A DNA stretch of 64,000 nucleotides, taken from the NCBI GenBank assembly GCA_029782365.1, contig JAKOUW010000076.1, forward strand, positions 124,001 to 188,000. The letters are read 5' to 3'. The notes under the pieces are model-generated. The model made no database searches. It was not told the origin of the DNA and worked only from the letters and a program-made list of their open reading frames with translations. The position numbers and the translations under genes were made by a program. The number at the start of each line of letters is the position of its first letter. Position 1 is the stretch's first letter. This stretch comes from Chloroflexota bacterium. Lineage in GTDB: Bacteria; Chloroflexota; Anaerolineae; Anaerolineales; UBA4823. Positions 28,293-36,938 of this stretch are shown here, piece after piece.

Positions 28293-30083
28293 TTAATCCA
28301 CAGTCAAGGTTTTCGTCAGATTGCGAGGTGAATCCGGATCAGCGCCACGCAATAAAGCAAGCCTGAAAGCCAGGTATTGCAATGGAATAATACCCAGCAG
28401 AGGATTGAGCAAGGTGCCGGCCTCTGGTATTGTGATCATTTCGTTGGCGTTAGCGTGCAATTGAGCGTTTTCTTCACCAATTACAATTGCTCTACCACCC
28501 CGGCAGTTCACTTCGTTCAGCCCGCTGACAATGCGGTGATGATCCTCTGGCCCGGCGATAAAGATGACCGGGTAATCCTGGCTGACTGCTGAGAGTGGAC
28601 CATGCTTGAATTCTGATGATGGCAGACCTTCACAATGTATATAAGAGAGCTGTTTTATCTTCAATGCGCCTTCAAGAGCGATAGGATATGTAAGGCCAAA
28701 GCCTAGGCAGTACATCTCAGGCCAAGCGACCAGCTCATCAGCCAGGCGGTTGATGGGATCGACCACCATATCCAGGGTACGCTCCAAAAGGTCTGGCAGG
28801 CGGCTTAAACCCGCTATAGGTACATTTCCCATCTGGAGAGCCAGGTATAAGAAGGCGATTGATTCATTAAGGAATGTTTTCGTTGCAGGAATGGAAATCT
28901 CATAACCCGATGCAATAGGTAAATAACGTTCGCACACACGCGTTAAGCTGGAGCCAATGCGATTTACCAGGGCGAGCGTGCGCACTCCTCTCTGGCGCGC
29001 TACTTCTTCAGCGGCGATGATATCGCGTGTTTCTCCACTTTGGCTGACGAAAACCGCAACATCGCCCGCCTTCAGTGCTGGGCCATATTGGGCAGCGAAC
29101 TGCTGACCCGTTACAGCAATTGATGGTTGGCCGGCAACCCACGAAATATACATTGAGCCAAGCAAACAGGCATGGTAGCTGGAACCGCAACCAACCAGGT
29201 ATAAAGTGCGAGCATTTTGCATGCACTCGACCATAGGAATCGCATTCGGTGAATTTTCCAAAAGATGGATCAGTGCTCCAGCCGCTTGCGGTTGTTCGTG
29301 AATTTCTTTCATCATGAAATGAGAGAAGCCACCTTTTTGGGCCATCTCGACACTCTCATTAATCGTTTCAAATTCTCTTTGCACCAGACTGCCATCATTA
29401 ATTTTTCGAATCTCAACCTGTCCAGCGTTGATCTGGATAACTTCACCATCCTCCAAGAATAGGATTTTATGAGTTAGTGGTAAGATACAACTGGGCTCAG
29501 TCGAGATGTAGGCCGCAGAGTCTGAAATGCCAACAACAAGAAGTGAGCCTTTCTTTACAGCGCAAAGACCGGGTTCACTTTTATTTCCAATGACAAAAAC
29601 AAAATCGCCATCCAAATCATGGTAAGCTTTGCGACACGCTTCTAGCAGAGAAAAACCTCGCTGCACATACCTTTCAACAGCATGTATGCAGGATTCTCCA
29701 TCATTGGTGGAGCGAACGGTCATACCTTCGGAGATAAATTCCCGGCGCAGCTCAACATTGTTGACAACATTGCCATTATGGGCTCCCATCAAATCGCCAT
29801 TCGAGTCGAGATGAGGTTGAGCATTTGCCTGGGACGGCGCTCCGAATGTAGCCCACCGAAGCTGAATGATGCCGCGCTGCCCTTTCATCTCCGAAAACTT
29901 TAAGTGGGATGAGATTGTGTTGATTCGGCCTACATCTTTTCTCAGATCGATCAATCCACCACTCGTGATCGTGGCACAACCGACGGAATCATACCCTCCG
30001 TAGGATAAGCGTTCACCTGCTTCTAAAAGCACAGGCCCAATTGCCTGGTCTGATTGAGTGACAATGCCAAAAAAGCCGCACAT
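28293..30083 (-). CDS. glmS: Glutamine-fructose-6-phosphate aminotransferase (isomerizing)
   Basis: MCGFFGIV N-terminal nucleophile, two SIS domains (GCGSSYHACLLG, CEGLPSSEFKHGPLSAV). Confidence 0.95.
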   Translation of the reverse strand: MCGFFGIVTQSDQAIGPVLLEAGERLSYGGYDSVGCATITSGGLIDLRKDVGRINTISSHLKFSEMKGQRGIIQLRWATFGAPSQANAQPHLDSNGDLMGAHNGNVVNNVELRREFISEGMTVRSTNDGESCIHAVERYVQRGFSLLEACRKAYHDLDGDFVFVIGNKSEPGLCAVKKGSLLVVGISDSAAYISTEPSCILPLTHKILFLEDGEVIQINAGQVEIRKINDGSLVQREFETINESVEMAQKGGFSHFMMKEIHEQPQAAGALIHLLENSPNAIPMVECMQNARTLYLVGCGSSYHACLLGSMYISWVAGQPSIAVTGQQFAAQYGPALKAGDVAVFVSQSGETRDIIAAEEVARQRGVRTLALVNRIGSSLTRVCERYLPIASGYEISIPATKTFLNESIAFLYLALQMGNVPIAGLSRLPDLLERTLDMVVDPINRLADELVAWPEMYCLGFGLTYPIALEGALKIKQLSYIHCEGLPSSEFKHGPLSAVSQDYPVIFIAGPEDHHRIVSGLNEVNCRGGRAIVIGEENAQLHANANEMITIPEAGTLLNPLLGIIPLQYLAFRLALLRGADPDSPRNLTKTLTVD

Positions 30084-30349
30084 AGATTAGTCCCAAAAGC
30101 CAAAACCCTTCACCTGGTATAAGCCTTCTAAGGATAGGATAACGAAAAAACAACCACGCTGAAAGTAACTTCTTACCCGAATGTTATTGACAATTGTCGT
30201 ATCCTTTTTATGACATTTATACTTGTGGTCATTCGCATTGGTATACAGAAATGACAGGATTTTTTACGCGATATCTACATACAAGTCCCTGATCAAGTTC
30301 TATAATTTTTTTATTGACGCTTTAACCTATCCGGAGTCATCGGAAAGCC

Positions 30350-32062
30350 ATGAGTCATCCTGTTTTTATCCTGGTTAATCTAAATCCAGATTTCGCGCAG
30401 AAAATTATCCTGGACTGCCAGGGTCAAACCACAAATCTATTGGTTGAAAGTGGGAGGGCTGCGCTCGATTTATTGGAGCAAACCCCGGTGGATTTGATCT
30501 TGGCGACCCTGCCAGTGCCGGATATGAGCATTGAGGAATTTTCCCGTCGCACCCGGGAGACCCAACCTTGCACTGTAATCGCGCTACTCACAGAAACTGT
30601 GGATTTGGGGATTCTGAGCACAGTAACGAACCAGGGGACTCTACGGGGCTTATTTCTACCTCCCTGGACGCCTGAAGCGGTATTTCGCAAATGCATCGAT
30701 ATTGTTGATGAAGAGAAAACGAAAGCTGGCATCATGGCGGCAGACCAAATTATGTTATCTAACCAAGACCTGGAACGTGAAGTCAGATTGAGATTGACAA
30801 TCCAGGATTTACTGCAGACCGAAAAGGACTTGCTTTCCACAACGTTGATGAGTATTGGTGAAGGCGTCATAGTTACTGATGATCAAGAATGTATTATCTT
30901 GATCAACAAAGCCGCAGAACTGATAACAGGCTATAACGCGTTGGAAGCAGTTCAATCGCCCTTACACTCAATATTTCGGTTGTCTGACTCGGCTACATTG
31001 AAACCTTTTGATAATGAAATTGAAGCCTTATTTGAAATAGACCATGCTGAGAAAGCAGGTAAAAATGTCCACCATCCAACCTTGCAAACCAAGAATGGCC
31101 GCCGCATTCTTATAGCGTGCAATATCACTCCTCGAAGCTCCGAACATGACCACACAGGAGGCTATGTAATCATATTTCAGGATATCACTGAAAAGCAGAA
31201 GAATGAAGCTCAAACAGCGCTTTCCCAAAAAATGGAGGCTATTGGCCAACTGGCAGCTGGAATTGCCCATGAAATTAACACCCCAATACAATACATTGGC
31301 GATAATCTACGCTTTCTAAGCAAAGCATTTTCCAGATACTCTGAAACCCTGGATGCTTATCAGCTATTGGCTGCGGAACACGTAGGCAAGGTTGTCACCC
31401 AGGAGAATGTCAGCCGTTTGGAAGAATTAGGCCGGAATAACAAAATACCGCGCTATATACAGGAAATTCCCACTGCGATAGGTGAGGCCTTAGATGGGAT
31501 TGAGCGAGTCAGAAAAATTGTACTGGCAATGCGAGAGTTTTCTCACCCTTCAGAACGCGAGAAAAAGCTGGCTGATATAAATCATGGGATAGAAACAACT
31601 GTCACTATCTCGCGAAATGAATGGAAATACTGTGCAGATGTTGAGTTGAACTTAGACCATGAATTACCTCTAATTATCTGTCAAATTGATGAGATTAACC
31701 AGGTCATATTGAATATGATCGTCAATGCCGCTCAGGCTATCCAGGAAAAATTTCCGGTTGGATCGGGGCTAAAAGGGAAGATAACAATTTCTACATTTCA
31801 AAGGGACAGCAATATTTCTATAACCGTGGAGGATTGTGGAGCAGGTATTCCCGCTGAAATTCAAGATCGAATTTTTGACCCGTTTTTCACAACAAAAGGA
31901 ATTGGGCGAGGCACAGGGCAGGGACTTTCGGTAGCCCAGAATATTATCGTAAAGAAACATAGGGGAGCAATATCGGTAGATTCGAAGGTAGGCGAAGGGA
32001 CCAAATTTACGATCAGTCTTCCGATTGATAACGAAGAAGATGGTGGAAATGGAAACAAATAA
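30350..32062 (+). CDS. Histidine kinase with degenerate N-terminal receiver-like domain and PAS
   Basis: GQLAAGIAHEINTPIQYIGDNLRFL H-box, NMIVNAAQAI N-box, GRGTGQGLSVAQNIIVKKHRGAI; N-term receiver-like fold. Confidence 0.88.
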   Translation: MSHPVFILVNLNPDFAQKIILDCQGQTTNLLVESGRAALDLLEQTPVDLILATLPVPDMSIEEFSRRTRETQPCTVIALLTETVDLGILSTVTNQGTLRGLFLPPWTPEAVFRKCIDIVDEEKTKAGIMAADQIMLSNQDLEREVRLRLTIQDLLQTEKDLLSTTLMSIGEGVIVTDDQECIILINKAAELITGYNALEAVQSPLHSIFRLSDSATLKPFDNEIEALFEIDHAEKAGKNVHHPTLQTKNGRRILIACNITPRSSEHDHTGGYVIIFQDITEKQKNEAQTALSQKMEAIGQLAAGIAHEINTPIQYIGDNLRFLSKAFSRYSETLDAYQLLAAEHVGKVVTQENVSRLEELGRNNKIPRYIQEIPTAIGEALDGIERVRKIVLAMREFSHPSEREKKLADINHGIETTVTISRNEWKYCADVELNLDHELPLIICQIDEINQVILNMIVNAAQAIQEKFPVGSGLKGKITISTFQRDSNISITVEDCGAGIPAEIQDRIFDPFFTTKGIGRGTGQGLSVAQNIIVKKHRGAISVDSKVGEGTKFTISLPIDNEEDGGNGNK

Positions 32063-33272
32063 ACACAGGATCTTATTTGTTGATGATGATTTACTCGTTT
32101 TGAAAGGAATCCAGCGATCAGTAGATGAATTGACGTCTGATTGGGAATGTGACTTTGCCAGTTCTGGTCCACGAGCTTTAGAGAAACTTCGCTCTGGTCA
32201 TTTCGACGCAGTCATCACGGATATGCTGATGCCAGGCATGGATGGAGCCCAGCTTTTAGAATTGATCAGTCAGGAAATGCCTGATGTCCTCCGCTTTATT
32301 CTCACGGGCAATGTTAAAGATGCCCAGATATTGCGCGTGGTGCCATTGGTGCACCAAATGATTCCGAAGCCAAGTGACATTGAATATATTTATTCCCTCG
32401 TCGAAAAAGCATGTCGGTTGCGCGATTTACTTTCCGATCCGCAACTTTTAAAAATCATCACTGGCATTAAAACTCTGCCAAGTGTACCTGTGCTCTATAC
32501 TCTGCTAACGGAAGAATTGGAATCCCAAGATCCGAATCCCCAGAGAATTGGCGCTATCATCGCCCAGGATACAGCTATGACCGCCAAGATATTGCAATTG
32601 GTAAATTCAGCCTTTTTTGGCCTGGCCGCACGTATATCCAGTCCGCAACGTGCGGTGACGATCTTGGGTTTGAACACGATTCGTTCTTTGGTCTTGGGAA
32701 TCGATGTATTTTCAGGCTATCAAGGGCAGCATGCCTCAATTTCTGTGGATGGCTTGTGGCTGCACAGTGTTATGGTGAGCAATTTAGCGTATACAATTGC
32801 CCGCGGTTTAAAACTCAGCCTGGCAGAACAAGAGGAGGCGCGCGTCAGTGGCATTTTGCATGATATTGGGAAGTTATTGCAAATTCGAATTCCAAATTTT
32901 TTCGAGAAATTATCGTCCACTTCACCACGACGGGTCACATACCAAGAGGAGTATAAACATTTCGGCATCTCTCATGCGGAAATGGGAGGTTACTTACTCG
33001 GAATCTGGGGTCTGCCGAAATCAATCGTCGAGGCGGTGACATTTCACCACCGCCCAGACTATGTGGTGTCCAAAAAAGTAGATCTTCTGACGGCACTGCA
33101 TACAGCAAATGGCTTATTGTCTATGTGGCAGGTCGAAAAAACGCCCCAATTTGAGACTTACCTGGATATAAATTATTTGCAGCAATACGGGTTAGATAAA
33201 AAATTAGAAGAATGGTCTCAATACGCCTGCCGCCTTGTGGATGAGGGTTCCAGTACAGTTCAAGTTTCCTAA
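32049..33272 (+). CDS. Response regulator with HDOD domain
   Basis: RILFVDDD...DAVITDMLMPGMDG receiver; LQLVNSAFFGLAARISSPQRAVTILGLNTIRSL HDOD; start chosen at METNKHRIL. Confidence 0.88.
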   Translation: METNKHRILFVDDDLLVLKGIQRSVDELTSDWECDFASSGPRALEKLRSGHFDAVITDMLMPGMDGAQLLELISQEMPDVLRFILTGNVKDAQILRVVPLVHQMIPKPSDIEYIYSLVEKACRLRDLLSDPQLLKIITGIKTLPSVPVLYTLLTEELESQDPNPQRIGAIIAQDTAMTAKILQLVNSAFFGLAARISSPQRAVTILGLNTIRSLVLGIDVFSGYQGQHASISVDGLWLHSVMVSNLAYTIARGLKLSLAEQEEARVSGILHDIGKLLQIRIPNFFEKLSSTSPRRVTYQEEYKHFGISHAEMGGYLLGIWGLPKSIVEAVTFHHRPDYVVSKKVDLLTALHTANGLLSMWQVEKTPQFETYLDINYLQQYGLDKKLEEWSQYACRLVDEGSSTVQVS

Positions 33273-33284
33273 TGAAAGGCATGT

Positions 33285-34454
33285 ATGCATTCAGATAATA
33301 TTTTGATTGTGGATGATGAACAGCGCGTGCTTGCATCAATCACGCGCACACTCCTTGAGGAGGATTTTGATGCTGTCAGAACCGCTCAAAATGGGTTAGA
33401 TGCGCTTGAGATTGTCAGGTCCACGCCGAATCTTGCGTTGATTATTTCTGATCATCACATGCCTGGCTTAAGTGGGATTGACTTTTTGGTTCAGGCGAGA
33501 AAAATTACACCTTACACCACGCGAATCTTGCTGTCTGGGGCTGCAGACCTGGAAATGGCGGTTGACGCAGTCAACCGCGGTAGTATATTCCGGTTTTTGA
33601 TTAAACCCTGCCCAACAGAAATCCTGGTCGGTTCTGTGAAGGATGGTGTCAGGCAGTTTCAGATGCTGACGGGTGAACGAGATTTAATGAGCAAAACCCT
33701 TAATGGCAGTATTAAGCTCATGGTGGATCTATTGAGTGTCTTCAACCCGGGTGTATTCAACCAGGCCAGCCGTTTGCGAATATTGGCACGCACCCTGGCC
33801 TCAGCGATGAATTTGGAAGAACAATCTTGGGAGATTGAACTGGCTGCACTGCTCAGCCAGATCGGCGCGGTTGCACTACCGAAGAATGTCGTAGAAAAAT
33901 GGCAAAATAATGAAAAATTGGATCAGCCGGATGAAGAGATGATCCGGTCAATCCCCCAGATGGGTAAGCGCTTGATCAAGAATATTCCGCGACTGGATCG
34001 TATTGCTGATGCGGTGGGGTTTCAAGATTTACCTTACACGGGGAGAATAATGCCTGATATTCCTACAGGCATAAAAATTCCTCTTCCAGCTCGCATCTTA
34101 AAGATCATCATGGATTATGATCGGTTTTTACAAAAATCGAATAATGAGGTTGCTGCATTCCAGATGCTGAATCAGCGTGAAAAGGATTATGATCCGGAAA
34201 TTCTCGAAGTTTTCCAAAATAAAGTTCTTAAAGAAATCAGCATGCGTGTGAATGTACAGCCGGGGGAGAAACAAATTTTCGTGCGAGAAGTAAAAATTGG
34301 AATGATTGTGATGCGCGATGTGATCGATAAACAAGGCTTAATCGTTATGCCGAAAGGAACAGCAATCACCGAAGTCTTAAAAATGCAGCTTGATAATTAT
34401 TCTCGAACGTTTGCGATTGGCGACACTATTTATATTGACGAAAATTTCTATTAA
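33285..34454 (+). CDS. Response regulator with degenerate HD-GYP-like output domain
   Basis: ILIVDDEQRVLASITRTL...LIISDHHMPGLSGIDFL receiver; RpfG-like architecture without HD and GYP residues. Confidence 0.75.
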   Translation: MHSDNILIVDDEQRVLASITRTLLEEDFDAVRTAQNGLDALEIVRSTPNLALIISDHHMPGLSGIDFLVQARKITPYTTRILLSGAADLEMAVDAVNRGSIFRFLIKPCPTEILVGSVKDGVRQFQMLTGERDLMSKTLNGSIKLMVDLLSVFNPGVFNQASRLRILARTLASAMNLEEQSWEIELAALLSQIGAVALPKNVVEKWQNNEKLDQPDEEMIRSIPQMGKRLIKNIPRLDRIADAVGFQDLPYTGRIMPDIPTGIKIPLPARILKIIMDYDRFLQKSNNEVAAFQMLNQREKDYDPEILEVFQNKVLKEISMRVNVQPGEKQIFVREVKIGMIVMRDVIDKQGLIVMPKGTAITEVLKMQLDNYSRTFAIGDTIYIDENFY

Positions 34455-34548
34455 CATTATCGAATTTGAGGATTAATCGATGTATCCGCAATAAACACAT
34501 GCGCCTTGATAATCATTTATTTTTTCGTCTGACGATAGTCAGCGCCTG

Positions 34549-34830
34549 TTAAGGAACTGTTGATCCAGAATTATCTTTTACGTTCGCCGTGTCCACCATT
34601 TTCAACCGCTTTATGACATCCAAATTGAAAACCCAACCAATTTTCGTTGTAATGGCCTCAGTGAGGTTTGCCAATCCAATGAGAAAATCTTTAACCTGAC
34701 AATCGAGCTTATCATCCCAATTGTTCAGTCACTGATGGCATGGATCCCCGGGCGCTTTAAACTCCACAGCAAATTTTTTTACGTTAGGCGGTCTGAAATT
34801 GATTTTGAAACTGATTGTTTGTGAGTCGAT
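34549..34830 (-). pseudogene. Open-frame relic interrupted by one in-frame TGA
   Basis: Frame between TAA (34833-34831) and TAA (34551-34549): IDSQTISFKINFRPPNVKKFAVEFKAPGDPCHQ*LNNWDDKLDCQVKDFLIGLANLTEAITTKIGWVFNLDVIKRLKMVDTANVKDNSGSTVP; TGA at 34731-34729. Confidence 0.4.
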
Positions 34831-34921
34831 TTAGTAAGCCAGACCTTTGCACAGTTGAGAAAATCCGAGCTGTAAACTGAGCCAAATTTAAGACGACGGT
34901 CATTTATCACACTTGGTAGTC

Positions 34922-35599
34922 TCATTTGAGATTGATTTGCGCTCCGTTGGTTTTTAACCATTTTCTCCGTTGTTTATAATCTGGCAGAATATCTTCTACT
35001 TTGGCCCAGAACCTGGCCGCGTGGTTTCTTTCTACGAGATGAACCAATTCATGGACCACGACATAATCGATCACCTCTGGCGGACACATCACTAAGCGCC
35101 AGGTGAATGAAAGAGTTCCTTTGCTGCTACATGAACCCCAGCGAGTACGTGCTGAAGTGATCCGAATTTTCACCGGATTGAAGTGATGCTTGTTAGCATA
35201 CCAGGCCACGCGTTGGGAAATAAATTCCCGAGCTTGCGCAATATACCAGTTTTTGAAAATTTCAGCTCCTTTTGAACGGTGCTTTGGGTTGAGATGAAAA
35301 CCGCTGGCATCCAGAACCAGGTGGTCACCAGTCTTTGAATTTAGGTTGAGAGGGTGTTGATTTCCTAAAAATAAGAAAAGTTCGTCTTGCACAAAATGTC
35401 TGGTGGTTGTCAATTGTGGAACAACCTCCAATCTTGCACGGGCTTGTTCGATCCAATTCAGTTTTGAATTGATAAATAATTCAATTTGTGCCTTACTGGC
35501 TTTAAGCGGAGCGCGCACAACCACCTTGCCATCTGAATGTACGACAATGGCAATCGTTTTGCGTGAGCTGCGGATGATTTGATCAATCACCTGTGTCAA
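34922..35599 (-). CDS. YgjP-like (DUF45) zinc metallopeptidase
   Basis: TRWGSCSSKGTLSFTWRLVMCPPEVIDYVVVHELVHLVERNHAARFW. Confidence 0.93.
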   Translation of the reverse strand: MTQVIDQIIRSSRKTIAIVVHSDGKVVVRAPLKASKAQIELFINSKLNWIEQARARLEVVPQLTTTRHFVQDELFLFLGNQHPLNLNSKTGDHLVLDASGFHLNPKHRSKGAEIFKNWYIAQAREFISQRVAWYANKHHFNPVKIRITSARTRWGSCSSKGTLSFTWRLVMCPPEVIDYVVVHELVHLVERNHAARFWAKVEDILPDYKQRRKWLKTNGAQINLK

Positions 35600-36675
35600 C
35601 GAGTGACCACCACAGCAGAAACGGTGTCAGCCCGCAAGGACATACAGTTGACGCCTTGCACGACTCCTTCTTTAGCTGGCACCTCATCTGCGTTAAAGCG
35701 TATGATCTTACTCAGGCGAGATATCATGAATATGTCATCACCTGGATTGACAGCATAGACGGCCACCAGTTCATCCGTTTTCATTGCGATTTTCCCTGAC
35801 CCGCCTGCAGATTTATTGGCAGCAAAACCTGCCATCTGGCGGATTGTGCCTTTCCCGTTGGCGTCGGTTAAGAACACCGCGCCATCCTCTTGAACGGAAG
35901 CAATACCTACTGCAGAATCTCCTGCCTCGAGGCGGATGCCCGGTCCAGGTTGCGGAGGCACCAGTTTTTCGGAAAATCGAATTGCTCGCCCCTGGCGGGT
36001 AGCGATAAATAGATCATTATCGCCCGGTGTGCGGCAGGCTCCGACCAGCAGGCCGAACTTGAGAGGATCAAACATTGATGTGCCTGGTTTCATGTATTCT
36101 CCGAATACATGATGCCGGAGAAACCGCACAGCGCCGCGTTCGCTCACCAAGGCGATGCCGCCCTTGGGAATATCGGGCAGGGCAGCAACTAAACGCTCAT
36201 CAGCATTCAACGTAATTCTTTCGGTAATCAATTGACCCTTGGCCCTGATAGGGGTTTCCTGGATAAATGATACCGGCAGGCGGAATGCACGCGCTTGGTT
36301 GGAAAAAAGCAATAGAGCCTGGCTGGCTTCGGCGACAGATAAGATCCCCGGTGGTTCATTGTCTGGTGCGTCAATGTCAAAAATGCCCATGCCTCCCCGT
36401 CTTTGGCGCTGGTAATTATGCCTTGGTGTACGTTTGGCAAAACCAGAGGAGGTGATGACAATTAAGTTTAATGCGGTAGGTTCTTCGTTCATCACAAGCG
36501 GAATATTGAAGTAATCCTCTTCTGCTGGCGCGTCATTGACCGGCGTGGTTCCTTTTCGCCGGCTGGACGTATTGGCGGCTGCAAATTCTGCTTCCAGGTA
36601 TTCTATATATGCTCGAATTTGAGGATCTACATGCGTTAGATCGGGACGCTGCATTCTGCAATTCCTTTTGAACAA
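35596..36675 (-). CDS. Stand-alone GyrA C-terminal beta-pinwheel-like protein
   Basis: QRQRRGGMGIFDI resembling a GyrA box; repeated blades such as LFIATRQGRAIRFSEKLV, FMISRLSKIIRFNADEV; no gyrase catalytic core. Confidence 0.82.
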   Translation of the reverse strand: MFKRNCRMQRPDLTHVDPQIRAYIEYLEAEFAAANTSSRRKGTTPVNDAPAEEDYFNIPLVMNEEPTALNLIVITSSGFAKRTPRHNYQRQRRGGMGIFDIDAPDNEPPGILSVAEASQALLLFSNQARAFRLPVSFIQETPIRAKGQLITERITLNADERLVAALPDIPKGGIALVSERGAVRFLRHHVFGEYMKPGTSMFDPLKFGLLVGACRTPGDNDLFIATRQGRAIRFSEKLVPPQPGPGIRLEAGDSAVGIASVQEDGAVFLTDANGKGTIRQMAGFAANKSAGGSGKIAMKTDELVAVYAVNPGDDIFMISRLSKIIRFNADEVPAKEGVVQGVNCMSLRADTVSAVVVTR

Positions 36676-36847
36676 GCTGAATAAAATTTTTCTGTGACCG
36701 CATCGGTTGATATGCTTTTTCTATTTTACCTTAGAAAAAGTATGTTATTTTTCTTTTGAGCAAGGTACAAGTAGAAAGAATCTTATCTTTTGTTCCAAGT
36801 GGAATTTCTCTGGAAAACTTAATGTTTGATTAAAAACCCAATCATCT

Positions 36848-36876
36848 TTTACAAATATTTATTTTTATGCTAAAAT
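36848..36876 (+). promoter_or_regulatory. Extended -10 promoter-like sequence with no sense ORF downstream
   Basis: TTTACA (36848-36853), 17 nt, TGC-TAAAAT (36868-36876). Confidence 0.4.
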
Positions 36877-36882
36877 ACTCAA

Positions 36883-36921
36883 GCACAGGCTCGACCTGCC
36901 CCCCTCAGGCCGGGCTTGTGC
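36883..36921. other. 16-bp stem hairpin next to the 3' end of the kinase gene
   Basis: GCACAGGCTCGACCTG / CAGGCCGGGCTTGTGC with two G.U pairs and one mismatch. Confidence 0.55.
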
Positions 36922-36938
36922 ATTTAAAGGCCCGAAAT

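Noticed and set aside
30084-30349. glmS ribozyme upstream of glmS
   Set aside because: No recognisable ribozyme core in the divergent upstream region.
34729-34731. Selenocysteine recoding of the internal TGA
   Set aside because: No start codon, no recognised selenoprotein motif and no visible SECIS element; decay is simpler.
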